The notes under the pieces: model-generated
Databases searched by the model: none
What the model was told of the DNA's origin: nothing
The model's input: only the letters and a program-made list of their open reading frames with translations
Shown: positions 1 to 11,636 of the stretch, in pieces
How positions within the stretch are numbered: position 1 is the stretch's first letter
Layout of the letters: the number at the start of each line of letters is the position of its first letter
Translations under genes and position numbers: made by a program
Assembly (NCBI RefSeq): GCF_041146395.1
Contig: NC_090995.1
Coordinates: 10,766,501-10,830,500 of the forward strand
DNA from: Eulemur rufifrons
Taxonomy: Eukaryota; Chordata; Mammalia; Primates; Lemuridae
Direction of reading: 5' to 3'
DNA length: 64,000 nucleotides

Positions 1-1729
1 TTCTACCCCCACACGTACCCTCCTTCCCCACCCCAACAGATGGGCCCTGAACGTTTGTGGATAGTTTCTACAAAATCCCCTAAGAACATTTGTTTAATAG
101 GATTTGCAATTCTCATTAATATTAGAATGTCAGAGAAAAAAAAAATGTTTCCACATACTGACATTTTAATGATTAAGATTCTGTTCTCCCAAGAAATTGA
201 GTTTTTTTCTGAAAGCCTTTTCTTTTGGTTCTCTTAAGATCACGATATTGGACAGTCATTGCATTTCAATGGAAAGTCCTCTGACAGGGGCTGAGAACTT
301 TCGTGAAAGAGATCGGGTACAGTAAAAAAAAGTTCAGTCATCGCAGCACCACTTGATTGGCAGGTTAGCGAGGCCCTAGTGCGGACAAGGGAGTATATTT
401 GCACAGGTGTTCGTAAGCTTTCGTGGAGCTTGGGAATACTGAAGTCTAGTAGCAACATGCTGCAAAGTGAGTTTCCCTTTGAATGCTTTTCAAGGCACAG
501 CATACTTCTGTTTCTGGATTCATCCTCCTTGGCTCCCATACCTGCCTACACTACAGGATAAAGGACTGCTTTGATTGCTTTTGATTTTTACCTCCATTAG
601 GCCAAAAGCCATTGGTTTCATTATTTATATTTCTTCTCTTGTCACAGCTGCAAGCTTTTCACATATGATATAGTATTCTATTATATGACTGAACTATGCT
701 GAGAATGAAAGCTTATATTATGTATTATAAGCTCTATTTTCCTTCACACCTCCAATTATCATGCTCACTTTTAAATACAATACTATATTCAGTTGTCCCA
801 ATTTTACTTTACAATATATTTTTTTTCTTTCCAAATGAACTATTCTGTATTTATTTCCAAAAAACTTCAGCCAGTACTTTTTGTCTCACTTCTTTTAATT
901 AGCCACACCCATTAAAAATCTGCCTCCCCAAAATGTTAGCCACCCAAATAGTTTGGTGGCATTGGCAAAATTCATGAGTGTGTTTAATTATGTACTGTTT
1001 TTTTTTTTTCCTAAGTCATTAACAAAATGTTAAAAAGCTGAGGACCAATTCTTGTGCAACTCCTCCCTAAGTGCACTTCCCTAACACACAGATTTTTAAA
1101 AAGACACTTTTTATAGACCACCTGTTAACCTGTGGTGCATATACCTGGGTGATTACCCAGTGAAGGTGTAACATGGAACTAAGCAACAAAGCCAAAAAGT
1201 AAATCAAGACCTAATAAATGTAAGTGTTCCTTGATCCATAAGATTAAGGACCTAGAGCTGAACACATAACCTGTCATATTTTAATGCCCCTGGCACTTCA
1301 GAAATTGTTCACTAAAGAGACTTAGTGTATAATAAAACTTTTATAATAGTGTCTGATTTCTTTCCCAAGACTGCTGAAAGTTTAAAAGTGAACTTGTCAG
1401 TCCTAATCTTGCTAAATTATCCTAGTTGCTCCTATAAGTCTCACTGGTTAAAAAAAAAAAAAAAGATTGTAATATTGCCTTTATAAAGTTGTACAACTTC
1501 ACTGGGGTAACCTACGTAGAATATTGAGCACAGTGTGCAGTACCTATAAGCACCGAATATAGGGTTCTTCTTACTATTAATGGTAAAATGGTTGCCATTT
1601 CTGAGCACTCTGACAGGCGCTATAAGCCAGTTATGTTATGGTTCCTATGGTAATTTATTTGTTTAGCACCAAACTAAAGCTGGAGCCACAGTGAAATGCT
1701 TTGTTTCTGAAGATTGCCTCTGATTTCAG
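1..1729 (+). other. HSD17B11: HSD17B11 intron 5 (3' part)
   Basis: This is non-coding sequence upstream of the first recognisable HSD17B11 exon. It is AT-rich and contains no Alu. The exon 5 homologue, which would encode the SDR segment with the Tyr-x-x-x-Lys lysine, is not in the window, so the intron starts to the left of position 1. A polypyrimidine-rich stretch and 'ttcag' end the intron at 1729. Small open frames here show no similarity I recognise. Confidence 0.75.
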
Positions 1730-1846
1730 TTTGGGACCCACTCTGGAACCCGAGCAAGTGGTGAACAGCCTCATGCATGGGATCTTGACTGAGCAGAAGA
1801 TGATTTTTGTTCCCTCTTCTTTAAGGTTTTTACTGGCATTGGAAAG
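1730..1846 (+). CDS. HSD17B11: HSD17B11 exon 6 (penultimate coding exon)
   Basis: HSD17B11 (DHRS8, 17-beta-HSD type 11) is a short-chain dehydrogenase/reductase of ER and lipid droplets that oxidises 17-beta-hydroxysteroids such as 3-alpha-androstanediol. This 117-nt exon starts in phase 2 after 'tttcag', and its first base completes a Ser codon begun in exon 5. It reads LGPTLEPEQVVNSLMHGIL, then TEQKMIFVPSSLRFLLALE, and leaves 'AG' for a split Arg codon at a consensus donor gtaagc (1847). The blocks LGPTLEPE and LMHGILTEQKMIF match human HSD17B11 as I know it, with substitutions in the following hydrophobic stretch. Residues correspond to about 233-270 of a 300-residue protein. The catalytic Ser/Tyr/Lys lie in upstream exons outside the window. 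There is no frameshift or stop. HSD17B13 has an exon of the same length and phase at 23346. Confidence 0.93.
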
Positions 1847-2110
1847 GTAAGCAACGGTTACGTTTGTCAGCAGTAGAAACGAAATATGAAATAGCAATTA
1901 TCTATTATATAATTTTTACTCAGATTTAAAGTCAGACAGTTGATTAAATGCAATTACACGGAATTAAATTAATAAATATAATAGGCTTAAAGACTACATC
2001 AATTTTAAAACCACATTGTGTTCATCATTAAAGGAAGATTGATGTAGCTATTAGGTAAATGAACTGAATAATGTCCACATATTTTTAAGTTTATTTTATT
2101 TATTTATTTA

Positions 2111-2434
2111 TTTTTTGAGACAGAGTCTCACTCTGTTGCCCAGGCTAGAGTGCCGTGGCGTCAGCCTAGCTAACAGCAACCTCAAACTCCTGGGCTCAAG
2201 CAATCCTCCTGCCTCAGCCTCCCGAGTAGCTGGGACTACAGGCATGTGCCACCATGCGCAGCTAATTTTTTTCTATATATATTTTTAGCTGTCCAGATCA
2301 TTTCTTTCTATTTTTTTAGTAGAGACGGGGTCTCGCTCTTGCTCAGGCTGGTCTCGAACTCTGACCTCAAGTGATCCTCCCGCCTCGGCCTCCCAGAGTG
2401 CTAGGATTACAGGTGCGAGCCATCGTGCCCGGCC
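2111..2434 (-). repeat. Alu, strepsirrhine-type dimer
   Basis: This is a full-length dimer in reverse orientation. It begins with a poly-T tail and 'gagacagagtctcactctg' and ends 'gtgcccggcc'. The linker carries the extra tatatatttttagctgtccag segment typical of the strepsirrhine-type copies in this window. It lies in HSD17B11 intron 6. Confidence 0.93.
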
Positions 2435-2689
2435 TGTTATTTTTTTTAAGAAAGAAATTTGTATATTTCTGGAAGTCTTGTCTTATAAATGAATGGCTAC
2501 AAAGAAGCATAGTTTTTAAGCATTTTTACATAATAGAACTATAGGACAATAACATTAAGCACAGTTGGGTTTTAGGCATCATTTAAATATATAACAGATA
2601 ATCATTGAGCTTGTATTTTGCACAAAACCATACTAAAGCATAGGAATTGCTAAATAATCTTTTATACTTTTAGAGATTTCTTGATCCTT

Positions 2690-3030
2690 GCTACATCCAG
2701 TACGTTCCACAGGCTAGCAGCATCAGTACCCCTGAGAATTTATTAGAAATGCAGAATCTCCTGATCTCCTGAATGAGACTTTGTGCTTTAATAAGATCCC
2801 CAGATGATTCATGTACATATTAAAATTTGAGAAGCACTTCTTTGGAGCAGTGGCCCTCAGCTTTGGTGCACATTGGAATTCACTTGGGATGTTTAAAAAA
2901 TGCTGGTGCCTGAGACCTCCTCTCCAAGATTCTGACTGACTCGGTTTGGAGTGTGGCCTGGGCTTAGAGAGACATAACAACTTTCCAGGCAACTGATGTA
3001 CAGCCAAGATGGGAAGCCGCTGGTTTAAAG
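2690..3030. repeat. MER5-like hAT-Charlie fragments
   Basis: Two adjacent pieces resemble MER5A/B non-autonomous hAT elements. At about 2850 is the typical start 'cagtggccctcagctttgg' followed by 'tgcacattggaattcac', and at about 2730-2850 is an 'agaatttattagaaatgcag' block. The subfamily name is from memory and the boundaries are approximate. Confidence 0.6.
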
Positions 3031-3234
3031 AATGTCTCATCATAACACGCTCCGTTTTTACTCAGTTGGGAAAGCTGGATGGCAATGAGGCTGGTCACAT
3101 GGGAGGGAAAGAGAAGAGGGTCCCTGGTCAACTGGGGGAAAAAGCCTCTCACTGCCTGTCCCTAGACTCAGGCTTCTTCAAGTTGGTAAGATGTCAGGAT
3201 CCCTTGGGAAGTATATTTAAAAACTAGATTCCTG

Positions 3235-3580
3235 GGCCAGGCACGGTGGCTCACGCCTGTAATCCCAGCACTCTGGGAGGCTGAGGTGGGAGGATGATTT
3301 GAGCTCAGGAGTTTGAGACCAGCCTGAGCAAGAGTGAGACCCCATCTTTACTAAAAACAGAAAGAAATTAGCTGGACAACTAAAAATATATAGAAAAAAT
3401 TAGCTGGGCATGGTAGCGCATGCCTGTAGTCCCAGCTACTCAGGAGGCTGAGGCAGGAGGATCACTTGAGCCCGGGAGTTTGAGGTTGCTGTGAGGGAGG
3501 CTAACACCATGGCACTCACTCTAGCCCAGGCAACAGAGTGAGACTCTGTCTCAAAAAAAACAAACAAACAAAGAAAAAAC
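3235..3580 (+). repeat. Alu, strepsirrhine-type dimer
   Basis: It starts 'ggccaggcacggtggctca', has the extended linker 'ggacaactaaaaatatatag' and ends in an A-rich tail (CAAA)n. It lies in HSD17B11 intron 6. Confidence 0.93.
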
Positions 3581-4517
3581 CACAATAGGACTTTATAGGG
3601 CTGAGAGAAATAAATCAAATAATGCATTTAAAGAACTCAGTACCTTGTAAGTACTCAATAAATGTTATATACCACTATCACTACCATTATTATTAACTAC
3701 TACTATTATTATCATTGCCCTAATTTCCTCTGACTATGAGTGTTTGGTGTTCAATTTCTAAAGTCTATTTTGATGCCATCTAGGCAGATCTCTGTATCAT
3801 CACACTGACTTACACATTTCTGTTGGAATGGGACAAGTTTCTAAATATTCTTAAATAGAGAGTCAGGAGAAAAAAGGTGAGACCTACTAGTGTCCCTCAC
3901 TGTTCAAGGCATTTCACGTGAACACACTGCTTCCCCACAGGAACACTGCGGGGTGGGTGTCAGTTTTTCCATTTAGACACTCTAGGAATTTAAACTCAAA
4001 GGTGAAATAATTTGCTCAGCATTATGCCCAAAACCAAATGTGGTGTCTGCATTTTCATTTAGCAATTCTACTTGCTCACTCTCTTCGTGGAGCATTTTAA
4101 GAATATTGTATTCCAGATTATGAAGTGTAAAATTAGCTCCTATTCTCACTGCCTTTTCAACATCAGGTTTCTTTTGTAAAAAAAACACTTTATTATCTCA
4201 ACTGTTCAGTTCTGTACACCTCCTCTCTTAGATCTTTTGAAAAAAATGTAAGAATTTATTTATGTTAAAAACTAAGTATTTCAGGTCACTCCTATCCTAA
4301 ACAAAGCTACACCTCCTTTCTTTTCCGTTAGAAAAGGAAATGGAATGAATCATAAAGAACTTTCTTAGAGTAGCAACTTAGAGTTAAAGTTCTTAATCTT
4401 GTTTAAGATGAGCATGACGTGATACTGAAAAATTAAATATAAATATTTCAAAAGACGGTATTTTACAAATGCACTTAATATTAATTTCCTAACTATTTTC
4501 ATCTATCTTTCTTTTAG

Positions 4518-4608
4518 GATTCTTCCTGAACGTTTCGTTGAACTTTTAAAACGAAGCGGCAATGTTAGGTTTGATGCAGTCATTGGATATAAAAGTAAAG
4601 GGCAGTAA
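4518..4608 (+). CDS. HSD17B11: HSD17B11 exon 7, C-terminus and stop
   Basis: This is the last coding exon. The first base completes the split Arg codon, and 29 codons then read ILPERFVELLKRSGNVRF plus DAVIGYKSKGQ, ending in TAA at 4606-4608. Human HSD17B11 ends in the same pattern (ILPERF...FDAVIGYKMKAQ), and the total of 300 residues is kept. The ILPER and FDAVIGYK motifs are the C-terminal helix and strand shared with HSD17B13 (FLPER...FEAVVGHK). The acceptor is a good pyrimidine tract ending in tttag. The reading frame across the exon 6-exon 7 junction is intact, so the gene looks functional at this end. Confidence 0.94.
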
Positions 4609-5260
4609 GTCTTCTGAAAACTGATCTACGAGGTTTAAGTTGATTTAATTTAGTATTAATCAGAATTTGAATGTTTGGACTTTTGTTTTTCCTAATTATC
4701 CTTTTTCCTTCAATATCACTTTTTGAAGCTCTGTCAGTCCTCATTTATTATCACTTGTGTGTTCTTTAACTGAAAGCTGATGACATATAATACAAACTGA
4801 GAAACACATTGATGTTGACTTGAAGGAACATGAGGGAAAAGAATAAGAATGATTTTATTAAAATAATTTCCAGGAGTTTGTGCTTCATCTGAAGGCTTTG
4901 CAAAATTTGTACTATGAATGTTTCTTTAAGATTTATTTTTAATTGTACTTAAATTTTATATAATGCACGTTTTCTTTTCTATTCTACATAAAATCAGAAC
5001 CTTCAGGCTCTCTAAATATAATGAAGGACTGTGTCTAGGGGCATTTCACAGTGAATTTCATGATCTCTCAAACATTCCGTCCTACACGTTACCGCTCTGT
5101 TTCCTGAGAGATACCTCATATTCCAAGGCCAAACATTTCAGCAGAAGGAAACTAGAAATGGACTCGTGCTGCAAGAATAAAAGCATCTTTGGGATTTAAG
5201 GCAGAGAATTCGGAGAATGTACCCATAAATGGCAATAATAATAAATGGATCAAACTTTAA
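4609..5260 (+). other. HSD17B11: HSD17B11 3' UTR with candidate poly(A) signals
   Basis: This non-coding tail after the stop carries AATAAA at 5176-5181 and again at about 5240-5245. Either could end the transcript, and the sequence alone cannot choose. No Alu or other repeat interrupts it. The 3' boundary is an inference. Confidence 0.5.
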
Positions 5261-8109
5261 CATTTGGTGTTTTCATCTTTTTATCTTAAACAGAACATGG
5301 CTTAACCTTCAAATTAAAGGAAAATGGATTACGTAATCAAAGGTGTTTTTAAGTGTCTGGAAATTTCTTGGATGTGAAGCTCAGTAAGATGAGACTATAA
5401 GATCAGATCAATAAATTGAAAATATAAGTAGGTTTCTTGGGTCTCTAGTAAAGAAAAATATTTTCAAGACTATTTCAGACATATACATAAAGCGAAACTT
5501 TGCTCTTCGTGTTAGAAAGTTCATACTCAGAAAACATACAAGGCAGCATCGCTGGTCTCTATGAAATGTAGCAAATGAGCTACATTTAGATTCAGAAGCT
5601 TTCATGGAGGAAGATTTTGATCCAGATTCTAAGCAAAAACTAACATGTATTCAACATGTGTCACCTATGGTCCTAAAGATTTGACTTACATTAATTCGCT
5701 CATTCACCAAGTTAAGTAATCTCATCGGGGCCACTGCGGATTATAAGGATTCTATGGTAATCTCTTTAAGGAAGGTTACGTTATTGATTCTGTAACAGAT
5801 AAGACAATTTCTCAGAAGGCATCGTTCCTATGATAAATTCTCCCTCTTTCCCATTAATTACTTTCTTCTAATGCAGAGGATCAAAATACAATTTGCAGTT
5901 GAAATGTACTCTGCGATTAGTTGATGTAAACACATATCTGAGTCCAAAATTCTTGCTTTCCAAAACATTATATTCAAATAATGTACCAGATTCTTCTCCA
6001 TACATCAGCCATACCACAGTAGCACTCTCAGGTTAAATACCCACAGAATTTATAGATTTCCTTGAACACTCACCCTGATAGCAGAGAAGGGCACTAGAAG
6101 GTGGAGAGCCTGTTCCCATCAGCTTCTAACTCACTTGGAAATATAAATACTGTTTCTTCTTCTGATTAAGTTATACCTGTTCCACCTTGCCGCCCACCTG
6201 CCAGTGAAGTAGACTTGGAGAAAGCCTTGCACGAACTTCACTAAGTTCATTGAAACCCACCAGAGTATACTGATAACTTTTCCCTTTTCCTAATAACCAT
6301 ATTTTGGCTCCTAAAACACTTGTCAGAAATTAAAACTTGAACGAGCCTTGGCCTTCACCATTATGAGAAATAACCATTACTTCTTTGGAGATGATGCTGG
6401 CCACATGGCGGTCCGTCCCATTTGTCCCATTTATTGAATGTGAATCATGTGACAGGCTCAGGTGACCATTTAACCCCACAGGGATCTGATGCAGCAGGCG
6501 TTGTCCGCAGGACTGGAAGCAGCTGTGAACCCAGCAGTAGCAGCAGGAACCCGGAAGAAGGGTCTGGAGCCCTCACTCTGCAGGAAAGGTGAGCGAATAC
6601 AGTACTGTGGGGATTTTCAGTTTTGTTCTCTGCATTTTTTTTAAAGCTCACTCTAATTCACCAACATCAGGCAATTACTCCTGAGACTCAAAGTCTGAAA
6701 ACTTGTAAATGTCATTTGAATGAAATTAATCCTAACTCTGAACCCACCTCTCAACAGTTTGGTGGGAAAATCCATCTCTGTCATTCATGGGGCTACTTCG
6801 GAAGGACCCACCAGGATCAAACAGCCTTATGTTGTCTTCGGGTAAATGGGGAAAGAATCCTAATTGTCCACTATCAGGACACTCTGTGGCCCTAAACCAG
6901 GGGATCCCTTGATGACAAATGGCTCTCTGCAGAGGACAGAAATCCTGACTGCGGCAGGGAGCCCAGCCTCCCTGGACAAACCCCAAAGCCTTCCTCTGAG
7001 ACCTCACTGTCACCCTGGGGCCCTGCTGAATCTGAGCTGGGACTCCCTGGCCTCTCTTCTATTCCCTTTGAGAATATTCGCGTGCCTGCCTTCAAAAATA
7101 CTCTTCCTCACCTCCATCCCTATGCCACCATCGTCACTCGCCAGAAATCTAGTCTTTTTATTGGGAATGAGGATTAAAAACAGTGGGGAATTAGGCAAGT
7201 AAAAGGGTTGAAATTAGCCCTCAGTACATCTTCCACACTGACTCAGCTGGTGACTAAATGGCTAAAGAGATTTTATTGTGGAGAAAGGAACAATTAAGAG
7301 CTTCCTCTCCCAGGTTGGTGACAGATTTATTCCCTGGGACAATTCTGTGCAGTAGACATCATTATTCCCATTTTAGAGATGAGGTAACTATAGCCCAGAG
7401 AGGCTAAACAGCTTACCTAAAATCCCACAGCTAAAGATCAAACTGAGAACTTGACCTCCAGCTTGCTGACCTCCCCATCGTACAGCCTCAGTGGAATTCC
7501 AAGAGAGTTGCGTTATTGCCCTAAACACCCTCTACTTTCTTCTGCCCAAGCTTTCCTTGGAATTCAAACAATATTCCAAAATCAGCCAATAGAAACCTCT
7601 GATGGCAATTGAAACTATTCAACCGAGGAATTATTTTAAAGTGGAATACAATGCTACAATGCAGATGCCCAGTTATTCCTCCTGAAAAAGGCCCAGCCTG
7701 GCCTGGCCCTGTATCACCACAGTCTAAAGCTTCCTGAAATTAAAATGCTGCAGTCTGAAAATATAGGTCAGCATTGGGATAGTTGTAATCCACTATGGAC
7801 ACCAAATTCTTCCCCAAAGAAGAATAGATAGGAATTCCCTCTTGACCTTAGAGCCAACATGATCACTCAACGCTTTTTGTGGCTGGGGATGACAGGGCCA
7901 AGCCTGGAATTAGAGAGATGTGTCTTAGTTTCATGCCTACCCTGTACTTACAGGTGCCTTAGTACTGCAGAAAGAGCACTGGGCAATCCTAGTACAGCTA
8001 GCTGTTCTGGAACTTCAGATTCCTCACCTATAAAAGGATTCAATTACACCGTATAATCTCCTAGATTATCTCCAGTTCCAGTTCCATAAATGTCTTAAAA
8101 GTCACCACA
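5261..8109. other. Intergenic, HSD17B11-HSD17B13 (mostly unique)
   Basis: This is mostly single-copy sequence with one MIR at about 7325-7455. Short overlapping open frames on both strands near 6.6-7.2 kb (up to 112 codons) have no recognisable domain and no exon-like context. I see no gene here. Confidence 0.6.
7325..7455 (+). repeat. MIR element
   Basis: Core features are 'cattattcccattttagaga' then 'tgaggtaac...cagagaggctaaa' and 'cccacagcta', the conserved MIR core. It is diverged and without a preserved tail. Confidence 0.7.
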
Positions 8110-8795
8110 TGCAAAATATAGCTTCTCCTCTAGGCCATCTGTGTTCCCCAAAGGAAAATGGCACTTCCAACAAGTGCCAAGTGCCCAAGTGCCCAGGCCA
8201 AAAACTTGGAGTTACACCTGCCTCTTTCCTTTCCCTCACCTCACCAAAATCCTCTACTGCCCACCACACACGTTCGGTATCAATCGCCGTTCCCAGATTT
8301 GTATTTCCAGCCTGGATCTCTCCTCTGAACTCCAGACATACATAAATGCCTTCTTGATATCTCCACGTGTGTGGCCAACAGGCATTTCAAGGTTAGTATC
8401 ACCAAAACGGAGCTTAGGATGTTATCCCAAACCCTATCATTCCAGTTGCTCTGGCCAAAAAAATCCAGTGTTATCCTCGATTCCTCTCTCCCGTTCCCCA
8501 CATTTATTACAAAACCAATTCTGTTTGCTCTACCTTGAAAATATATCCAGAATTCTATCAACTCTCACCAACCCCATTGCCACCACTGCGATCCCAGCCA
8601 CCAACACCTCTTGTTTCCCTTGGTGTTATTCCCAGCACAGCAGCCAGAATGATTCTTTAAAATGTGACATCATGTCACGCTTCCACTCAGAATCCTTCTT
8701 ATCTAAAACTTAAAGCTGATGTCCTTACCAAGACTTATGAGGCCTATGTAATCCAGCCTTTTGTTCCCACAATTGCCCACACCACCTGGCTACCT
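8110..8795 (+). repeat. L2 LINE fragment (left part)
   Basis: Pieces such as 'ccagaatgattctttaaaat', 'catcatgtcac' and 'gtccttaccaagacttatga' match the 3' part of L2. The 190-codon open frame starting at 8141 lies in this repeat and is not a gene. The L2 continues after a nested insertion, at about 9531. Confidence 0.6.
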
Positions 8796-8886
8796 GTGTT
8801 AGACAGGGTTCTCCAGAGAAACAGAACCAGTAGGAGATTTTACGTACATACATACGTATAATACATATGTGTATAATTATAAATAT
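8796..8886 (+). repeat. Old interspersed repeat, left half (host of the mariner)
   Basis: It begins 'agggttctccagagaaacag', a very common mammalian repeat start that I recognise but cannot name with confidence, and runs into an AT/TACG-rich stretch. The mariner at 8887 interrupts it. The right half resumes near 9270 and ends 'aaactaaccatcaca' near 9525. Confidence 0.55.
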
Positions 8887-9268
8887 ATATAGGAGGTCTG
8901 TCCAGAAAGTATCCAGCCATGTAATATGGAAAATAGAGACATTTACTGAAGAAGATAGAAGATACAAGAAACAATGTACGTAGGACAATGACGCCTCGGT
9001 CCCCTTCAAAGTAGGCACCCTGGGACCTCACACAGTTCTCGTAGCATCTCTTAACCTAACCTGTACACGTTCAACATTCTCAGGTGTTCTGCTTGCTACA
9101 GGCCTTCTGGAACATGGATCACTTTCCACAGATTCTTGACCATCTTTGAAGCATCTGTGCAACTTTTATTTGTGCTGCACTCATGGCATCGTCCCTGAAA
9201 GCCTTCTGAATCATCCGAGTAGTTTCCACAGAGGAACGTTCAAGCTTGGGAAAAATTGTTGGAAAACT
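8887..9268 (-). mobile_element. Truncated mariner-family DNA transposon
   Basis: One terminus is visible next to a TA-rich site: 'ggtctgtccagaaagtatcc'. Read on the minus strand, the sequence encodes the C-terminal end of a mariner transposase, including GAYFEGD, the family's usual C-terminal motif. Only about 380 bp remain and the second inverted repeat is missing, so it is a dead fragment. The subfamily is uncertain. It sits inside an older repeat whose halves lie on both sides. Confidence 0.7.
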
Positions 9269-9530
9269 CTTGGGCAGGAATTGATGCTGTAATCTTCAGA
9301 CAAAATCTCTTCTCACTCAGGGAAACCTTAGTTTGGCTTTCACGACCTTCCAACTGATTGGATGAGGCCCATCCACCTTAGGAAGAATAATTTCCTTTAC
9401 TCAAAGACTACTGATTGTAGATGTTCACCACATCTACAAAACCTTCACAGCAACACCTAGATTAGTGTTTGATTGGATGACTGGGGACTAGAGCCTCGTC
9501 ACGTTGACCCCTAAAACTAACCATCACACA
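9269..9530 (+). repeat. Old interspersed repeat, right half
   Basis: This continues the element begun at 8796: 'gaattgatgctg', then 'caactgattggatgaggccc' and a terminal 'aaaactaaccatcaca'. Together the halves bracket the mariner fragment. Confidence 0.5.
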
Positions 9531-9975
9531 ATCCTCGCCCTCTGTGAGTTCACTCCAGCCCCATGGGTCCCATCTCAAGACCTTTGTGCATTACTGTTTC
9601 CTCTCTTAGAACGCTCTTCCTCTAGATATCTACATGGCTCCCTCTTTCCCTTAATTCTTTTTCCTCAGCTCTTTCTTTTCAGGTCTTCTTATTCTATACC
9701 TAACATTGCAACCCTCCCCACGTAGCCATACCCTAAAAGATTCTATTCTCCCTCTATTTTCTATTTTTCTCCTTGACACTTATCTCTGTGAAGCACACTA
9801 TACATTTTGTTTATTTATCTTCTTTATTGTCTATATTGCCCCCAGAGCATAAGTTTCCTAAGGGAATGGATTTGTTTTCATCTTTTTTGTTCACTGCTGC
9901 ATCCCCAATACCTGGAACAGTCCCGGAAGCAGAGCATATGTTGGATACGTGTTTAATAAATGGATGCCTATTTGT
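9531..9975 (+). repeat. L2 LINE fragment (3' end)
   Basis: It contains 'gacctttgtgcattactgtt' and the characteristic 3' end 'ttcactgctgcatccccaat...gtttaataaatgg'. It continues the L2 at 8110 after the nested insertions. Confidence 0.65.
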
Positions 9976-10009
9976 CGTATTATTCTATCTTCTAAACGTC
10001 TCCTTTGCC

Positions 10010-10270
10010 ACCACCCTCATTCTGGCCACAGTCACTTCCGGGCTGGATCACTGAACAGCTTCCTAACCGATCTCCCTGCAGCTCCTCTTGTTCTCCCTGC
10101 AGAGCACTCTCCAGACTGCAGCATTTCTGGGTGCAAATCTGATGATCTCTGTCCCCTGCTCCCTACCTCTCACTAACCCTCATTAACCGAAGGCTCCAAG
10201 TGATTGAGCCTCTGCTCAGTGCTCTCTAACTTCTCACCACCCCCCACTCCCTGTTCTCCAAGTCAGAACT
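10010..10270 (+). repeat. Probable second L2 fragment
   Basis: C/T-rich sequence of L2 type ('cttcctaaccgatctccctg', 'gggtgcaaatctgatgatct'). It is a weak match judged by eye. Confidence 0.45.
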
Positions 10271-10331
10271 TTTTATTCCTTGAACTCACCATGGTCTCTC
10301 ACCTCCCCGTGCAGGCAGCCATGGCTTTCTA

Positions 10332-10452
10332 TGGGGTGGCCCAAAAGTCTCCATACAAAGGAAAAATTTTGTAATGAACATTTTGTAAATAATGGCACAT
10401 TTGGCTGCAATTTCCCATTTTCCCTATGTGTGGCGACTTTTGGGACACTGTG
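10332..10452. mobile_element. 121-bp mariner-type MITE
   Basis: The ends are imperfect inverted repeats: gtggcccaaaagtctccat on the left and the complement of 'gtggcgacttttgggacac' on the right. I count 22 of 30 positions matching. TA dinucleotides at 10330-10331 and 10453-10454 are consistent with Tc1/mariner target duplication. It has no coding capacity. Confidence 0.7.
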
Positions 10453-10454
10453 TA

Positions 10455-11259
10455 TGTGGAACACTCTCACTTCCTTCATCATCTGACTTGCCCCTGCTCA
10501 CCCCCCACCCCCATCCTCAGGGCTGGGTGACTTGCCCTCCCCGTGAGCTCCTGCCGTCCACGATCCTTAGCTCTGTCAAAGCGCTCTGCACGAGCGGGAC
10601 AGTGCAGGGCCAAGAGACTTCTGTCCTCCCAAGGACACGGGTAGCCAGAAAATAGAGGTAATCACCATAGATTAATTTGACAGTGAAATGTGGAAGACAG
10701 GATGGTTTCTTTTCATCTTTTTTACAATGGGAAAGATCTAAAAATATTTGAAAGGGAAAGAGACAGCTTCTCCAGGCAGGAAGAGATTGGAATGAATAGA
10801 GAAAGAAGAAGAATTAGGGTAACGAGGAAAGAAAGGTTCAGAACCAGATGGCAGAGATCAGGACTCTTTCTTTGTTACTACAGAGAAAGAAGTAGGGTTG
10901 GTCTGTAGTGATGAATCAAGGGGGTTTATAAACCAAAATATGCGGAAGCTCTCCATGAAATGTGAGTTTGGGTTTTGCATGTTTGGATAGCGGTGTTGGA
11001 GCCTCAAGGAGAGGTTTATATGTCCTTTAAGATACCTAATTCTGCTTTATCAGTTTGGCAGTACAGAGAACCCTTGGCAGTGAACTAATGAGGCCCCCTA
11101 GAAAGGAAAAGAAAGAGTATTTATTTGAAGAGATTATATTCCCAAACCTCTACTTGTCAGATTATTATATAATTAGCCTGAACAAACAGTGGATTAAAGT
11201 AATGTTCACAGATCCCATAACTTCTTCATTTTATAGTCTCCAAAGAAATGATGGCTTAG
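10455..11259. other. Intergenic sequence without recognised features
   Basis: The sequence includes a purine-rich stretch (about 10740-10870, rich in GAAAGAGA-type runs). No gene, tRNA or repeat family was recognised. Confidence 0.5.
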
Positions 11260-11267
11260 TGTTGACC

Positions 11268-11614
11268 TTTTTTTTTTTTTTTTTGAGAGAGAGAGAGAGT
11301 CTTGCTCTTTTTGCCCAGGCTAGAGTGCCGTGGCGTCAGTCTAGCTCACAGCAACCTCAAACTCCTGGGCTCAAGCGATCCTCCTGCCTCAGCCTCCCAA
11401 GTCACTGGGACTACAGGCATGCATCACCATACCCAGCTAATTTTTTCTATATATTTATTTTAGTTGTCCAGATAATTTCTTTCTATTTTTTTTTTTAGTA
11501 GAAACGGGGTCTCGTTCTTGCTCAGGCTGATCTCGAACTCTTGACCTCGAGCCGTCCTCCCACCTCAGCCTCCCAGAGTGCTAGGATTACAGGCATGAGC
11601 CACCACGCCAGGTC
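11268..11614 (-). repeat. Alu, strepsirrhine-type dimer
   Basis: Reverse-oriented full dimer with poly-T and a (GA)n variant at the tail. It is flanked by the target duplication gttgaccttt (11261-11270 and 11619-11628). The extended linker is present. Confidence 0.93.
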
Positions 11615-11636
11615 TGTGTTGACCTTTTTTTCACCA

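Larger units (their letters stand above)
1847..4517 (+). other. HSD17B11: HSD17B11 intron 6
   Basis: The intron is bounded by gtaagc at 1847 and cttttag at 4511-4517. It contains a minus-strand Alu (2111-2434), MER5-like hAT fragments (2690-3030), a plus-strand Alu (3235-3580) and a weak MIR-like stretch near 3870-4020. The rest is unremarkable AT-rich sequence. Confidence 0.85.

Noticed and set aside
4963..5199. 78-codon open frame after HSD17B11
   Set aside because: It lies in the 3' UTR and has no similarity to SDR or other known proteins.
8141..8713. 190-codon open frame
   Set aside because: It lies in an L2 fragment and has no recognisable domain or codon pattern of a gene.
11055..11498. 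147-codon open frame
   Set aside because: More than half of it translates a reverse Alu (typical [17 protein letters not shown] pattern).
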